Positions 10,311 to 19,854 of a DNA stretch of 19,868 nucleotides are shown one piece after another. The notes under the pieces were generated by a model. The model had not been told where the DNA came from. It made no database searches and saw nothing but the letters and a program-made list of their open reading frames with translations. The DNA comes from Tieghemiomyces parasiticus. Lineage: Eukaryota > Kickxellomycota > Dimargaritomycetes > Dimargaritales > Dimargaritaceae. How positions within the stretch are numbered: position 1 is the stretch's first letter; every line of letters begins with the position of its first letter. The stretch lies in contig JANBPT010000891.1 of NCBI GenBank assembly GCA_027575765.1, forward strand, positions 1 to 19,868. Direction: 5' to 3'. The translations under genes and the position numbers were made by a program.

Positions 10311-13080
10311 GCCTTGCGAGCAGCCAAAGGTATACGAACCTGTCACTTGGATAATGCCACTGGACGCGACAGTAAGCTGCCACTGTATTGTATTGGGGAC
10401 CTCAGTCTGCCGTCCAAGTTTCCGATAACTATTACGGGTGTATCAGGGAATTTGAAAAGGACATCAGAAAAGAGCGAGCAAGGAAACACATTGTGGACCC
10501 TAGTTATCAAAATGCAGACAGAAAGTCAATTTGCTCCGTGTGGTATTGGAGTTGCGGAGAACACCCTCACGGCACCTCGGTCCGTCAGAGGCCTCTTCAA
10601 TAACGGCATACCGCGGAAGTGCACTGGGGTATCGGCCCCCCTCTACGCAAAAGGGGTTATATCTTTGTCTCCCCGTCAAAACATCGGATGGAATGTGACC
10701 TAAATAAGCGACTCTTTGCTCAGTGTAAAAAAACAACAGTAACATATCTGACAGTTCTTTGTATTGGGGTTCCAAGCCCTCCGGTACGAAACTAGTGCCT
10801 CAGCTACATTAGCTGCGGCTACCTATCAGGAGTATAGATGCAAAAGTAACCGGCCGATACGCGTAGGGAGGAGCGAGAATGAGCGCATCACCTCGGAGAA
10901 TCGATCTAACTTCCTAAGGTAGTTCGATACATGAAACCCCATAATCAAATAGCGTTAGGCCGCTGATTTATGATGTATTCAGGAGGGCTGGTTACACCAG
11001 ATCAGCCCAACCCTCCAACCGCTTGATCAGTTTCGCTCGGCCGAAGAGGAAGAATCCATGCAGCATCGGGGTCACACCGACGCGCCCTTCCCTCCCCCTC
11101 CTTGATTCTGCATGCTGAAAATGGCTAAAGTTGTGGGGGTATACGGCCGAATCCAAGTCACCTTATACTAATCTGGAAGGTGGCAGACATGCCCAACCTG
11201 GATATTTGAATAAGGAAAGCAGGTCTAGGGGCGGAGTTTCACTGAGGTGTTAGCCTGGGTCAAGGGTGGCGTGCAGGTTGTGGGCACTGTGCAAGCAGGT
11301 TTCCGAAGAGCCGTTAAGTCATCCGGTCGTTTCCCGCTGCTTACAACAATGACATTCTATTAATATCAAGAAAATTATGACCGTTTCCCCTCATCATCCG
11401 CAACGTGACCTCTGTCGTGCGCTGCTGTGCAGGCTAGAGGTGTTTAGCAACAGATTAAGCGCACCGCTGACATTAACTCCTGACACGATCTACCGAAAAC
11501 TTGCATATGAAGGTATCTGGTCAAGCTGCGACGTCAGAAGGCTTTGGGGTATGTTCCTTGGCGAGACCAGATCATTACTCGTCAGACTTTGATTCATTGG
11601 TACGAAAACGTGCAAAATAGATGTTCAGTGAACAACTGAGCTGGGATAGCGGCTGTGCTATGGTGTGGTGAACCACGGGGTGGACAGCGTCTAGTCAACG
11701 AAGGTCTTCTAGAGACGATGTGCTGAGTGAAAACATATGGTATTATAGATGCTCCGACTGGATCATTGGCAAAGTCAACGGTTGCTGACCAGTCATATGC
11801 CTACATCGCCAAAAGAGATATGGCCTGATTCTTGGAGGTATGATATATGGGGGATGAACTATGATATAACCATGCATGGCTTGCAGATACGGATGCAGCG
11901 TGGATGTGCCACTCGCCTGTGTTTACTCGGACAAGTGAACCCATTTACGTAGGGCTAGTTCCAAAGATCAGGATAGGGCCTAAGTGAGTAAGAGAGGATG
12001 GAATCAAGTTGGACATGCAGGCTCAAGGCAGGAGGGAAGAGGGTGATTACAAAATTCCCATGCCCGGTATAGGCGCATGTGTTATGTGTCGCTAGGGTAC
12101 ATAGCGGTAAGCATCACCAGGGAAGGAAATAGCGGGGGAGGAAGCATGAGTGGCGGCTCCATAGAAGCCACCTGTCAAACGTATAGTTAACCACAGCGTC
12201 TAGCCAGAACAGCCCGGGGTGCTCCAATATCTAGAGACCGCATTGGCTGATGTAGAGCATGCCTCGAGGTAGTCAGTGGAAATGAGTGCCAGGGAGGAGA
12301 GGGGCATGTAGGCCATGTACGTTTCTCTTAAGCAAGACGAGTTGATGGATTAAGTTTGCAATAACTATGTCTATCGGTGGAAAAGAAGCTTAGACCTCGA
12401 AGTGCACTGACTCTCATGGTCGTAATTCGGATTTCGTAAGCCATATAGCCTAAAAGTTACATGCATCTTTAGTAATCTACACAGCCAACCCGGGGCCTAT
12501 AAATGGAGGCCTGAAGGTAACTGGGTACGTATAGAAATGGCGGGTAACGCATCTAGAAAGGACTTGACGGGCCCATGGCGCTCGTAACCATACTAGGGCT
12601 TGTGAAGTGAAAGGTATGGCAGGGGGGGGGGTGACGGTAACTTGCCACCAGTGTGCAGACGGGTTCATCCTCGCCAACGCTATTCCAGCGCCAATGATAA
12701 TGTCCGTTTCTGACGAAGTGTCTCACGGTCGGCCGGCATGCCTTCTGCCTGAATATTGGAGATGAACCAGGTGACTAGGCCGGATCATAATCCGCTGGGG
12801 GGGGGCAACTAAGCGAAGGTCAAGCGACCAACAGTGGAGAGCAGCATAGTTTTCAGTCGTGAGATATTCATGGGTTCGAAAGGGGGTGTGGTCTTTCGGT
12901 CTTCGACGCGGTCGACACCCGTATCTGGACTACCATAGCTGCATTCTATGGGGTCCGAAGTTCGCTCGGAAGGAAGCAGTATATCACTTAGGGTTTTTCG
13001 GGCAGGATTGTGACCGTGAGACTCTTGACGTGTCAAGGCAATGTACGGGTGAGTTTGAGCTGAGAAGATTGTCCCGGATG
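10311..13080. other. Compositionally balanced gene-free stretch
   Basis: Unlike the sequence to its left, this part shows little purine/pyrimidine asymmetry. The longest open frames (129 codons at 10314-10703 and 123 codons at 12859-13230, both plus) have no wobble preference and no recognised domain. With a stop frequency near 3/64, a few frames of that length are expected by chance in six frames of 20 kb. Two G runs (12622-12631 and 12797-12805) stand out. Confidence 0.5.
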
Positions 13081-14567
13081 AAGACTATTGAAGGCGCCCT
13101 CAATCTTCCCCACTTAGCCTTTTCAACCGACCCCCCCATACTATCCTCGCTGGTCTGGCCCTTTTACTCTCGCCTGTGTGCCATTGTTAAACCCCCTCCC
13201 GACTCCGGCTACTGGGTTGCTATAGCTTAGCCCCTCGGCCTCTCTTTCTCCTTACGTTAATCCTTACGTGTTCACCCTTTATATCCATAAATTGGCACTA
13301 TTCTCACGACGGCTCCATATTACTGCTCATAGCTTAAATAGCTGGTAGGCGGTGGTGTAAACTAATGCGAGTGTATGAGGCCAGGCTAGCGGGGGAGATA
13401 AGCGCGGAGCTACCTGGCGGAGTATGACCGTAGCGGAGAATTCTACGCAGATCCAGTTATAGGATCCCTAGGGTTAGTGTAGATCGTGGGAAAGACATTC
13501 AAGGACAGAACGTGCGATGGGCACCAGTCCGACTTCGTCGTTCGCTACCGTTGGGCTTTGTAGTACAGAAAGTGGATATGGCTTGTGGAGCCAAAGTGGC
13601 CCACATAAGCCAACTTTATGACCGCGCTATGTCTGAGACTGAATAGCGAAGTTGACTTCCTTCATCGAACCGGTACAGCTAGGTAAAGTGATAGCCGAAT
13701 CCTCTGTTGACTGCTATGATTTTATGGGGAGTGGATCAACGTTAATAGCGATACGCATTGACGGGGGGCGATAGATTCGTATGGTTGCGAGCACCTATTA
13801 CCGTTCTTCCTAATTTAGTATAATTTCGCGGCTTCCACTATTGGAAAGTCAATAGAAAAAGAGGATGCTGGCTAGACTTGATAGCCTTGATGGTTGGGGT
13901 AAGGGGCCAGCGAACTATGAGTAGTAGAATCGGTACCCTGTAGATTCAGGCGGAGGTGCACTCCACTATCGTTGTATAACACGACCTGGTGCCTATTGGG
14001 GTATGGATCCATGGCCAAGGAGGGGCTAGTTTCAGGGGGTAGGCTCTGTATAACCACTTTAATCTAGAAGCCCCAAGGAGACGCGGGGAACCATCAAGCG
14101 CTGCAAAATCAACCACTAGGGGAGCTTTACACTCTAGCCGGCTCGCCGACTCCAAAGGCCGAGGGATCGTTCCTACGCAGGGCTGATGCACACGATCTAC
14201 CTATTTTGCAGTAACAGCCGTGATTGGACGGAAAAACAGGGGCCAACGCATTATCAAGTTTTCCGATGGAACCCTTGGGTTTGCAATATCACCATATGAA
14301 CGCGAGCAGCCCGCAGGTTGAGCCTCAGTTGACCAGAATGAAATGAGGCCCTCGCCCAGCTGTGTAATAAAAGGTAATTAAACTGCCTCTAAACAGGCCA
14401 AGACACCCACGCCAACAGCCTAAAAATCCCTATTGTCACCGGCCGGAAAGGTGTGTGTGACTGTGCGTGTGTGGACTAGGTGGTCGACTAGATGTCCTGA
14501 AATGTTCATATTGCAGCCAACCAAAGCACCGACAGAGAACGATGAAATCCAGGGCTAGTAGATTACT

Positions 14568-14749
14568 CCCCCCCCCTTCATCCCAATATAGTATGAAACG
14601 GATCGACACTACTCTACCCAGCGCATTCTCTCTTCATCGCTACCCCATAGTGAGCCCCCCCCCTTCCCTTAATGGAGACGCCAAGTGACGCGTGAGCTAG
14701 GCGTATTGTTGATATAGTGCTACCACCCTCCTCTGTTGCCCCCCCCCCC
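14568..14749. repeat. Cluster of three poly-C runs
   Basis: Runs of 9 C (14568-14576), 9 C (14655-14663) and 11 C (14739-14749) fall within 182 bases. On the complementary strand these are G runs. Confidence 0.85.
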
Positions 14750-15616
14750 TCTATTCCCGAATTATAACCCATACGGCCGTTCGAAGAAGATTTGTTGAAA
14801 TGTCCATTGACTTTCATCCCCGCAAAAGACGAGTCGAAGGGATAGCATACGCTCACAATAAAGTATATTATTATCAGCAGTGTAATGGCCAGGTAATCTG
14901 GGAACAGATCAAGTAAATGCAACCGTAAAAAAATGGGATCAGTTGAAGAGGGCCTGGTCTTGGGTTTTGGTATACTGACTTCCTCCAAGAAAACCAGCTC
15001 TACCTACCCAAGGACTGAGTAAATGAAGGGCAGGCGGCTTTGAATACGGAACGTGTTAAAAAAAACATAATACTCACCATTACCCACAGGCGGATGGACC
15101 AAACTCACAGGGTGCAGGTATTAAAATAACTACGATAATAATATAGCTATTGGTTTCGGATCAAGATCTCGAAAACGTGTGTCGATTTCATATCTGACCA
15201 GTTGTCTGGTAGAAATTATTCCAGAAGTGGATCATTCTTCAGAGCGCAACGTGCTCTTTAGCGCCTTCCTCCTGAGCAAATGTCAAAGACCCGGTTTGTC
15301 ATTTAGTCCCATTTTACCGAGTGCAACGTGGGGAGGGATCCCTTGGCCATTTATATTTCCAAGGCCGCAAGCTCGTGAGTGCCTAGGTCGAACTAGTTGT
15401 CACGCTGGGCTGCGCTACCTATTCCCTAGCCATCCTTAGCTAACGGCTAGTTCGGTTTAGTGCAGACTAGGGTTTCTTTGCTTATGCCCTCCTCAATTCT
15501 GGCTGTCCATCGGACAACGTTAGGCCACTTAGCAACGGTAGAAATTAGGCCCTGTTGGAGTCAACAGTCCAACTAACCAGTGCGCAGCTGGTCTGGGTCT
15601 GCCAGCAGGCCCCTGC

Positions 15617-15652
15617 CACATTCGCCATCTACCCTGCAGGATGGCGAATGTG
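15617..15652. repeat. Perfect 13-bp inverted repeat (hairpin) with 10-base loop
   Basis: The arms 15617-15629 and 15640-15652 are exact reverse complements, separated by ten bases containing CTGCAG. A 13-bp perfect stem with a short loop is very unlikely by chance in 20 kb. Two weaker stems lie just upstream (15554-15559 with 15568-15573, and 15587-15591 with 15602-15606). No run of T follows on either strand, so it does not resemble a terminator. Confidence 0.8.
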
Positions 15653-16294
15653 CGGCTACATCAACCACTGGATCCTCCAAAACCTCAGTAATGACCGGCT
15701 CTACCGGCATGGGTATCGTGCGACCTAATTTCAGAATGGTATTTCTAATTTTAGTGGCTATCTGTTGGATGTCATTGTCGTTTGTGACTTGGGCTCGGTC
15801 GATTAGGTAAATCTACACGTTGATACTGATGGACTGTCATTGTACTTCCAGTCAGATTCAGTACGGCCCAGGCCCGTCGTAATCTGGTCGGGAACTGGAG
15901 GTCTATAAGGTTCAACCTGGTAATTTAAGACCCCCCCTCTACGGTCCAAGACAAGGCCGAACTCACCTGAAAGTTCAGGTTGGGGGTCATTGTTGTAAAC
16001 AACTGATTACTAAAAGTAAGTATCTCGCGTATTTTATATGCCAGCTGTATATATTTACAGTGGCCAACCATTGGGATTGAGCTCAAGGAACAGTAGGTAC
16101 ATAATAATGAACATGGCGATTATCGTCATTAGGTTATTTGGTAATCCAGGTGACGTACTGACGGGACAGGGTGGGACCGGCCCGGTAGAACGTAGCGAAG
16201 AGGACCGCTAGTAGGATAGTATTAAACTGATCAGACTGACAGGTAAAACAAATGTCGAGGAGGCCAAAACATCAGGAAGGAGAAGGGGTTCAAG

Positions 16295-18738
16295 TCACTG
16301 GTTGAGCACCTGGGGTCCATTAGGAGGTTTGAGCGCGTCGAGAAAGATGTCTCGGATCCGTAGGTACCGGTGCCGCCGACGTACCAAGGGCGTCACGGTG
16401 CGGGTGGCCAGAGGGGTCGGTCGGTATTCTCGGATGGCCCGCAGGACCAGGTCCACCTCCTCATCCGACGACATGGCCCGCTCTTCCTCTTCCTCCTGTT
16501 GAGTCAGTCCGCTGGTCTCATTTGCCTCTCCGCTGTCCTTCTCCTTTTGACTCGCGTGTTTGAGCGCCGCCGCCGCACCTGACACGGGTAAAAATAAAGC
16601 GAGGAGAGTGCGGTCGACCACAAAGTACCGTCGAGGGTTTGGAGAGGTGGGGGAAGGACATTGCAGTAGACGTTGTGGGTAATGGATAGACATGGAATGG
16701 GTGAATAAGTTGATACACAGGTTGGGCAGCACGGCGAAGCATTACACCGTCTCCACCAACGGCAGAAGAGTATAAAGGCAGAGGTTCTTTCCGTGAATCC
16801 GACTTTCTCCTCAGCTTGCATGGTGCTCGTTTCCATAGCGCAGGGAAAAGAAGGGGGAGGAAGTAAAGCTCTCATTCTTTTACTTACTCCGAGACTTGGC
16901 CAAATGAGCCTTCAAAAGCATATCGTACAGCTGGGATCGACCGGCCACGGCGCGCTTAGCGCCCATGGAATGTGTCTTGCAGGTCAGGGATCGTGTACAC
17001 AGTTGGCCGTTGGGTAGCGGGACCCCGCAGTGCTTATCAAGGTCGATGGGACCCTTACCCCGGGCGTTGGCCTTGGCGGCGGCGGCTGCCAAGGACCCGG
17101 CTGACGACGCGGGCGCTTTACTACCACCACCGCTTTTGCGTTCTTTCTTAACCCTTGCCTTTTTTTCCGAGGGCGCCAGCGTGCTGATGGAGCTCGGCGT
17201 GGGCGAGGGCATGCTACTGTCGGCCGGTGTTGGTGTCTCCGGGTTCAGCTCGTCGTCTTGTAAGGTATCAGCCAGAGAGCGTTTGCCTTAAGGACCCCAG
17301 TGAAGAGAGGGAGTGAAAGGACAGTTGGTATAAGCGTTGACCAGGGGTGACGGTAAGCAACGAATAGGGAGGGGGGGTCAGACAAGGTTTCGCTACGCCA
17401 CCATCACTATGGACTTCAATAAAAGCACTAGTGGGAACGCCGGGGGAGTTTTGATGGCCTAACAGGTTAAAACGCTCGCCAGCAGCTTAAGGCCACATCC
17501 AGAGACCCTGACTAAATGTGACTGGTACGCCCGATCCGCCTTAATGGCCCTTACCTAAAATCTCGGAAGCGCAGGCCGGTTCATCTGCAGCTGTCCCGCC
17601 CTGGGGTTTGCGGCCGGGGGGCTTACCTGGTTTCTTTGTCCGGGGTCGACCACGGCCATCACCCTCTTTAACCTTTCCCTTCCCGTTAAAAGCCGGGGTC
17701 GGCGCCTGGCCACTCAGTGCAACGACGCTTCCTGAGCTCAACACCTCCTCCCCGCCCAAGGTACCGGTGGAATTGGCTGCTTTTCCGGCTTCGGGGGTTA
17801 CGGCGGACCCAATGCCTGCAACCGACGTGGTGGTGGTGGTGGTGGTGGCCACCGGGGTGCTAGAGCGCGGCGCGTTTGGACACGACCGTGTTTTGTGGCT
17901 CGCTAGAAACTTCTTGGCCACCGCCTTTCCGCACAGGTCACAGCGTACCACCGCGGTGTCCTCTTCAAGGGGTTGAGTTCCAAACTGCGTGAGGTACTCG
18001 GGGTTAATACTGCGTGTGACGGAACCCTGACTGGCCGGGTCGGACCGGACGGGAGCCCACTGTTCTACCGCGTCGGCTGGGGAGGGGGGTAATGAGAGGG
18101 TGGTGGTGGCGGGTGCTTAGGGAGTGGTTTAGCACCATATGGAATATAGAGGCGAGTTGCCGATACGAATAGAGAGTCCGAATCTTGATATTTGATAGGT
18201 TCGTAATGCCTACGAGCGTCAATTGAATCGGGTACAACGTACCTTCACGAAATAGTTTTTCGAGGTCCCGATAGGCGGCAGACCGCTGCACGTCGTCTTC
18301 GCCTTGAGGTAGCGTGGGGAAGTTCGTCGCAGGTGTCAGCGATGAGCCCGTCAGTGCGTTCCAGTCGCTCGGGTCGCCGAATACGCTTACGGTAGTGGGT
18401 GAACCGACACCTGAAGGTACGATAGGAGAGCCCATCGCAGTGACAGGTATGCGTGGAGAGAGGCGCAACAGTGAGTGGTTAGTCAAACCGGATGAATAGC
18501 GTTTACAGGTTGGGAAAACGCATCCGCCGGCCCGCAGTACAATTGGGCGAGCGGCGGCGGCAGGGTAGAGGCTCACATCACGTGGGGCTGCGGGTAACTC
18601 GGTCAAGTATCAGACCGGAAGCCTGAGCAACTTACTGCTGGGCATCGTATCCATCCCGCCCAGGCTCTGTTGTATCAAGAGCTTCTCCTCCTCGGTTAGA
18701 GCTAGGTTTGCGCCGTTGTCCATGCTATTGAATATCAT
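16295..18738 (-). CDS. SGF73: SAGA complex subunit Sgf73 / ataxin-7 homologue, five exons
   Basis: Family role: in the nucleus Sgf73 anchors the deubiquitinase module (Ubp8, Sgf11, Sus1) to the SAGA histone acetyltransferase complex, which removes ubiquitin from H2B. Model: exons 18738-18636, 18410-18243, 18076-17555, 17286-16888 and 16578-16295; 1476 nt, 491 residues, all junctions in frame. The start ATG at 18738 follows CGCCACC, a strong initiation context. Visible parts: an acidic N-terminal segment (15-26); Asp-Trp-Asn-Ala-Leu at 50-54, resembling the Trp motif of the family N-terminus; a C2HC zinc finger C136-x2-C139-x11-H151-x4-C156; seven Thr at 168-174; an AT-hook-like RGRP at 232-235; a basic patch at 306-315; and an SCA7 domain near 345-395 with C351-x9-C361-x5-C367-x2-H370 and the signature [14 protein letters not shown] block at 434-482 with [10 protein letters not shown] ends the protein and matches my recollection of the region that tethers Sgf73 to the SAGA core. 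The SCA7 assignment is firm; exact junctions are inferred from consensus and frame. Confidence 0.93.
16579..16887 (-). other. SGF73 intron 4 (309 bp, phase 1)
   Basis: The donor is GTAAGT after TCTCGGA; the acceptor CCCGTGTCAG follows a T-rich tract. Retention would stop translation at once (AAG TAA). The frame of exon 5 is open about 150 bases back into the intron, so the acceptor rests on the consensus and phase rather than on a stop. Confidence 0.8.
17287..17554 (-). other. SGF73 intron 3 (268 bp, phase 1)
   Basis: The donor is GTAAGG after ATTTTAG. The acceptor TCCTTAAG follows a CT-rich tract. Joining gives Ile-Leu-Gly-Lys-Arg-Ser in frame with the SCA7 exon. Without splicing the frame ends three codons beyond the junction codon. 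Confidence 0.85.
17826..17846 (-). repeat. ACC microsatellite encoding seven Thr in SGF73
   Basis: On the coding strand six ACC codons and one ACG lie between the C2HC zinc finger and the SCA7 domain. Triplet repeats of this kind change length easily without shifting the frame. Confidence 0.9.
18077..18242 (-). other. SGF73 intron 2 (166 bp, phase 1)
   Basis: The donor is GTACGT after CGTGAAG. The acceptor CCCCTCCCCAG follows a pronounced pyrimidine tract. Joining gives Glu-Ala-Asp-Ala and runs in frame to the zinc finger. Confidence 0.85.
18411..18635 (-). other. SGF73 intron 1 (225 bp, phase 1)
   Basis: The donor is GTAAGT after CCCAGCA and the acceptor is CCTTCAG. A GACTAAC branch-like sequence and a CT-rich tract lie inside. 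Reading on past the donor meets a TGA within nine codons. A second in-frame acceptor (CTCAAG, exon start 18302) has a well-placed CTGAC about 30 bases upstream. I chose the outer acceptor because it keeps the Trp-containing segment that resembles yeast Sgf73. Confidence 0.7.
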
Positions 18739-18860
18739 GGTGGCGAGTAAAAACTAGGGGGAGGGGCCGCCGGTGGACGTGGCTATATGGACCCTATTCC
18801 CGTGAAGCGTGCTGCTTAAAAACGATTCAAATTACGCGCTCAAACGTCTATATACCAGGG
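18739..18860 (-). promoter_or_regulatory. Putative SGF73 promoter / 5' leader
   Basis: A TATATAG sequence on the minus strand (18848-18854) lies about 110 bases before the start codon, a reasonable distance for a fungal TATA element with a leader of some tens of bases. The start is preceded by CGCCACC. No transcription start can be seen from sequence alone. Confidence 0.35.
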
Positions 18861-19660
18861 AAATGAATGCCTGATCTACGGTGGACATCGAGAAGCGAGA
18901 CAGGGATGGTAGTAAAACATAATTCAAGCGTGCGAGGTTCAGTTGCGGAGTAGTAGGGCATAATCCATGTGTTTGGCCGTCTCAGGAAGGCGCGGCCGAT
19001 CAGAGCAACGAGAGGCACAGGTTGCGGTGGTAGACCGGGCCGAGGTAATCCAGGACAAGCGCTGGGGTATGGCTACTACAAAGGCCGTGCAGCGTTCGAA
19101 AGCGAATATGGTGACCATCAAAACCACCCACTGGGCCGAATTTACCTTACAGAAATGGAGGCTGCGTGAGAGTCGATGAAGGCTATATGGTCAGGTGAGT
19201 GCCCTGGACGACCGTGTGGAGGTTGGTAAGTAGACACTATTTTTGGCTACTTTCGAAAATAGCGCGTACAGGAGTTATTGGTCTCTTTTTGGAATTGAAC
19301 GGATACTATGGTACAAGGCCAAGGCTGGAGGGGTTGGTGAGTCTAAATAAATAACGCGTTCTGCAGGCCGCCGTGGCTTGCGTGGGGTGGGTAGAGGGGA
19401 GCCGCGAGCAGATTGGCGGTAAATTAGGTTACAAATCGGTACATTCAGCGTTGGTTGACCTCGAGACACACAAATCGAGGTTAGGGAGTGGTGTGATAGT
19501 CACGAATAACAGGGGAAGAAAGAGCTGGGGAAGGGAGTTGGGTTAGAGAGCCTCGGAAAAGAATAAAACGACAGAAATGGTGATGTGCAGCGTGGCATGG
19601 GACCAATTCGAAAAGGCAGATGAAACCTGGAATGCGGGGCAGCGAGCAGAGGCGCCCGAC
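18861..19660. other. Intergenic region upstream of SGF73
   Basis: Apart from the doubtful 70-codon frame at 18967-19179, this stretch shows no gene. Bases 19490-19600 are purine-rich. A CTATTTT / AAAATAG inverted repeat near 19238-19262 is within chance. Its position between two oppositely directed TATA-like elements suggests a shared upstream region, which is inference. Confidence 0.4.
18967..19179 (+). CDS. Doubtful small ORF upstream of SGF73 (70 residues)
   Basis: An ATG frame of 70 codons ends in TGA; its predicted product is basic and has no recognised domain. About 63% of third positions are G or C and about 36% of codons begin with G, a coding-like pattern. Against it, a second plus-strand frame is open over the same bases, and the ATG has T at -3. 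It would be divergent from SGF73, with about 230 bases between the two starts. It could be a small gene, an exon of something larger, or chance. Confidence 0.15.
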   Translation: MCLAVSGRRGRSEQREAQVAVVDRAEVIQDKRWGMATTKAVQRSKANMVTIKTTHWAEFTLQKWRLRESR

Positions 19661-19666
19661 TGAATC

Positions 19667-19694
19667 TATAAAATGAGTGGACCGCCCCGCCCGC
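19667..19694 (+). promoter_or_regulatory. Candidate promoter: TATAAAA with adjacent GC box
   Basis: TATAAAA at 19667-19673 is followed by a CCGCCCCGCCCGC stretch at 19682-19694 and then a pyrimidine-rich leader-like tract to about 19800. This faces the possible plus-strand start at 19855. A 23-codon frame from ATG 19703 ends at TAG 19772-19774 and could be an upstream ORF or a first exon with donor at 19771. Confidence 0.3.
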
Positions 19695-19854
19695 ATCCCG
19701 CTATGAGATTCGACCCACCCCACCCTCGCTCATTCGCAGCTCCTACTGCTTCTACCTCCTCCCCACGCCGGTAGCTAGTCTTCCTTACACCGTCTCGTTA
19801 CTGGATTTACTTTGAACAGCGTCAGCAACAGGTAGGTAAGCGTTCGTTTTACTA

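Larger units (their letters stand above)
13081..16294. other. Intergenic stretch downstream of SGF73
   Basis: A short pyrimidine-rich piece (13090-13320) is followed by balanced sequence. Three runs of 9-11 C cluster at 14568-14749, and a group of stem-loops lies at 15554-15652. The part next to 16295 is the 3' flank of the minus-strand SGF73 gene; no AATAAA is visible there on the minus strand. No gene can be supported. One frame, open at 15549-15725, has coding-like wobble bias but ends at a stop. Confidence 0.5.

Noticed and set aside
10314..10703. 129-codon plus-strand frame
   Set aside because: No recognisable family, no third-position bias, and a second frame is open over the same bases.
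12859..13230. 123-codon plus-strand frame with a plausible-looking amino acid mix
   Set aside because: Third positions show no preference, the apparent start is GTG, and several frames of this length are expected by chance.
16579..16732. Possible extension of the last SGF73 exon upstream, since the frame stays open
   Set aside because: The extended peptide looks random, and the GTGTCAG acceptor joins the SCA7 exon in the correct phase.
18004..18606. Single 200-codon frame spanning SGF73 exon 2
   Set aside because: Its ends are intron 1 and intron 2 read-through. Splicing at consensus sites links its middle part to the zinc-finger exon and to an ATG with a strong context.
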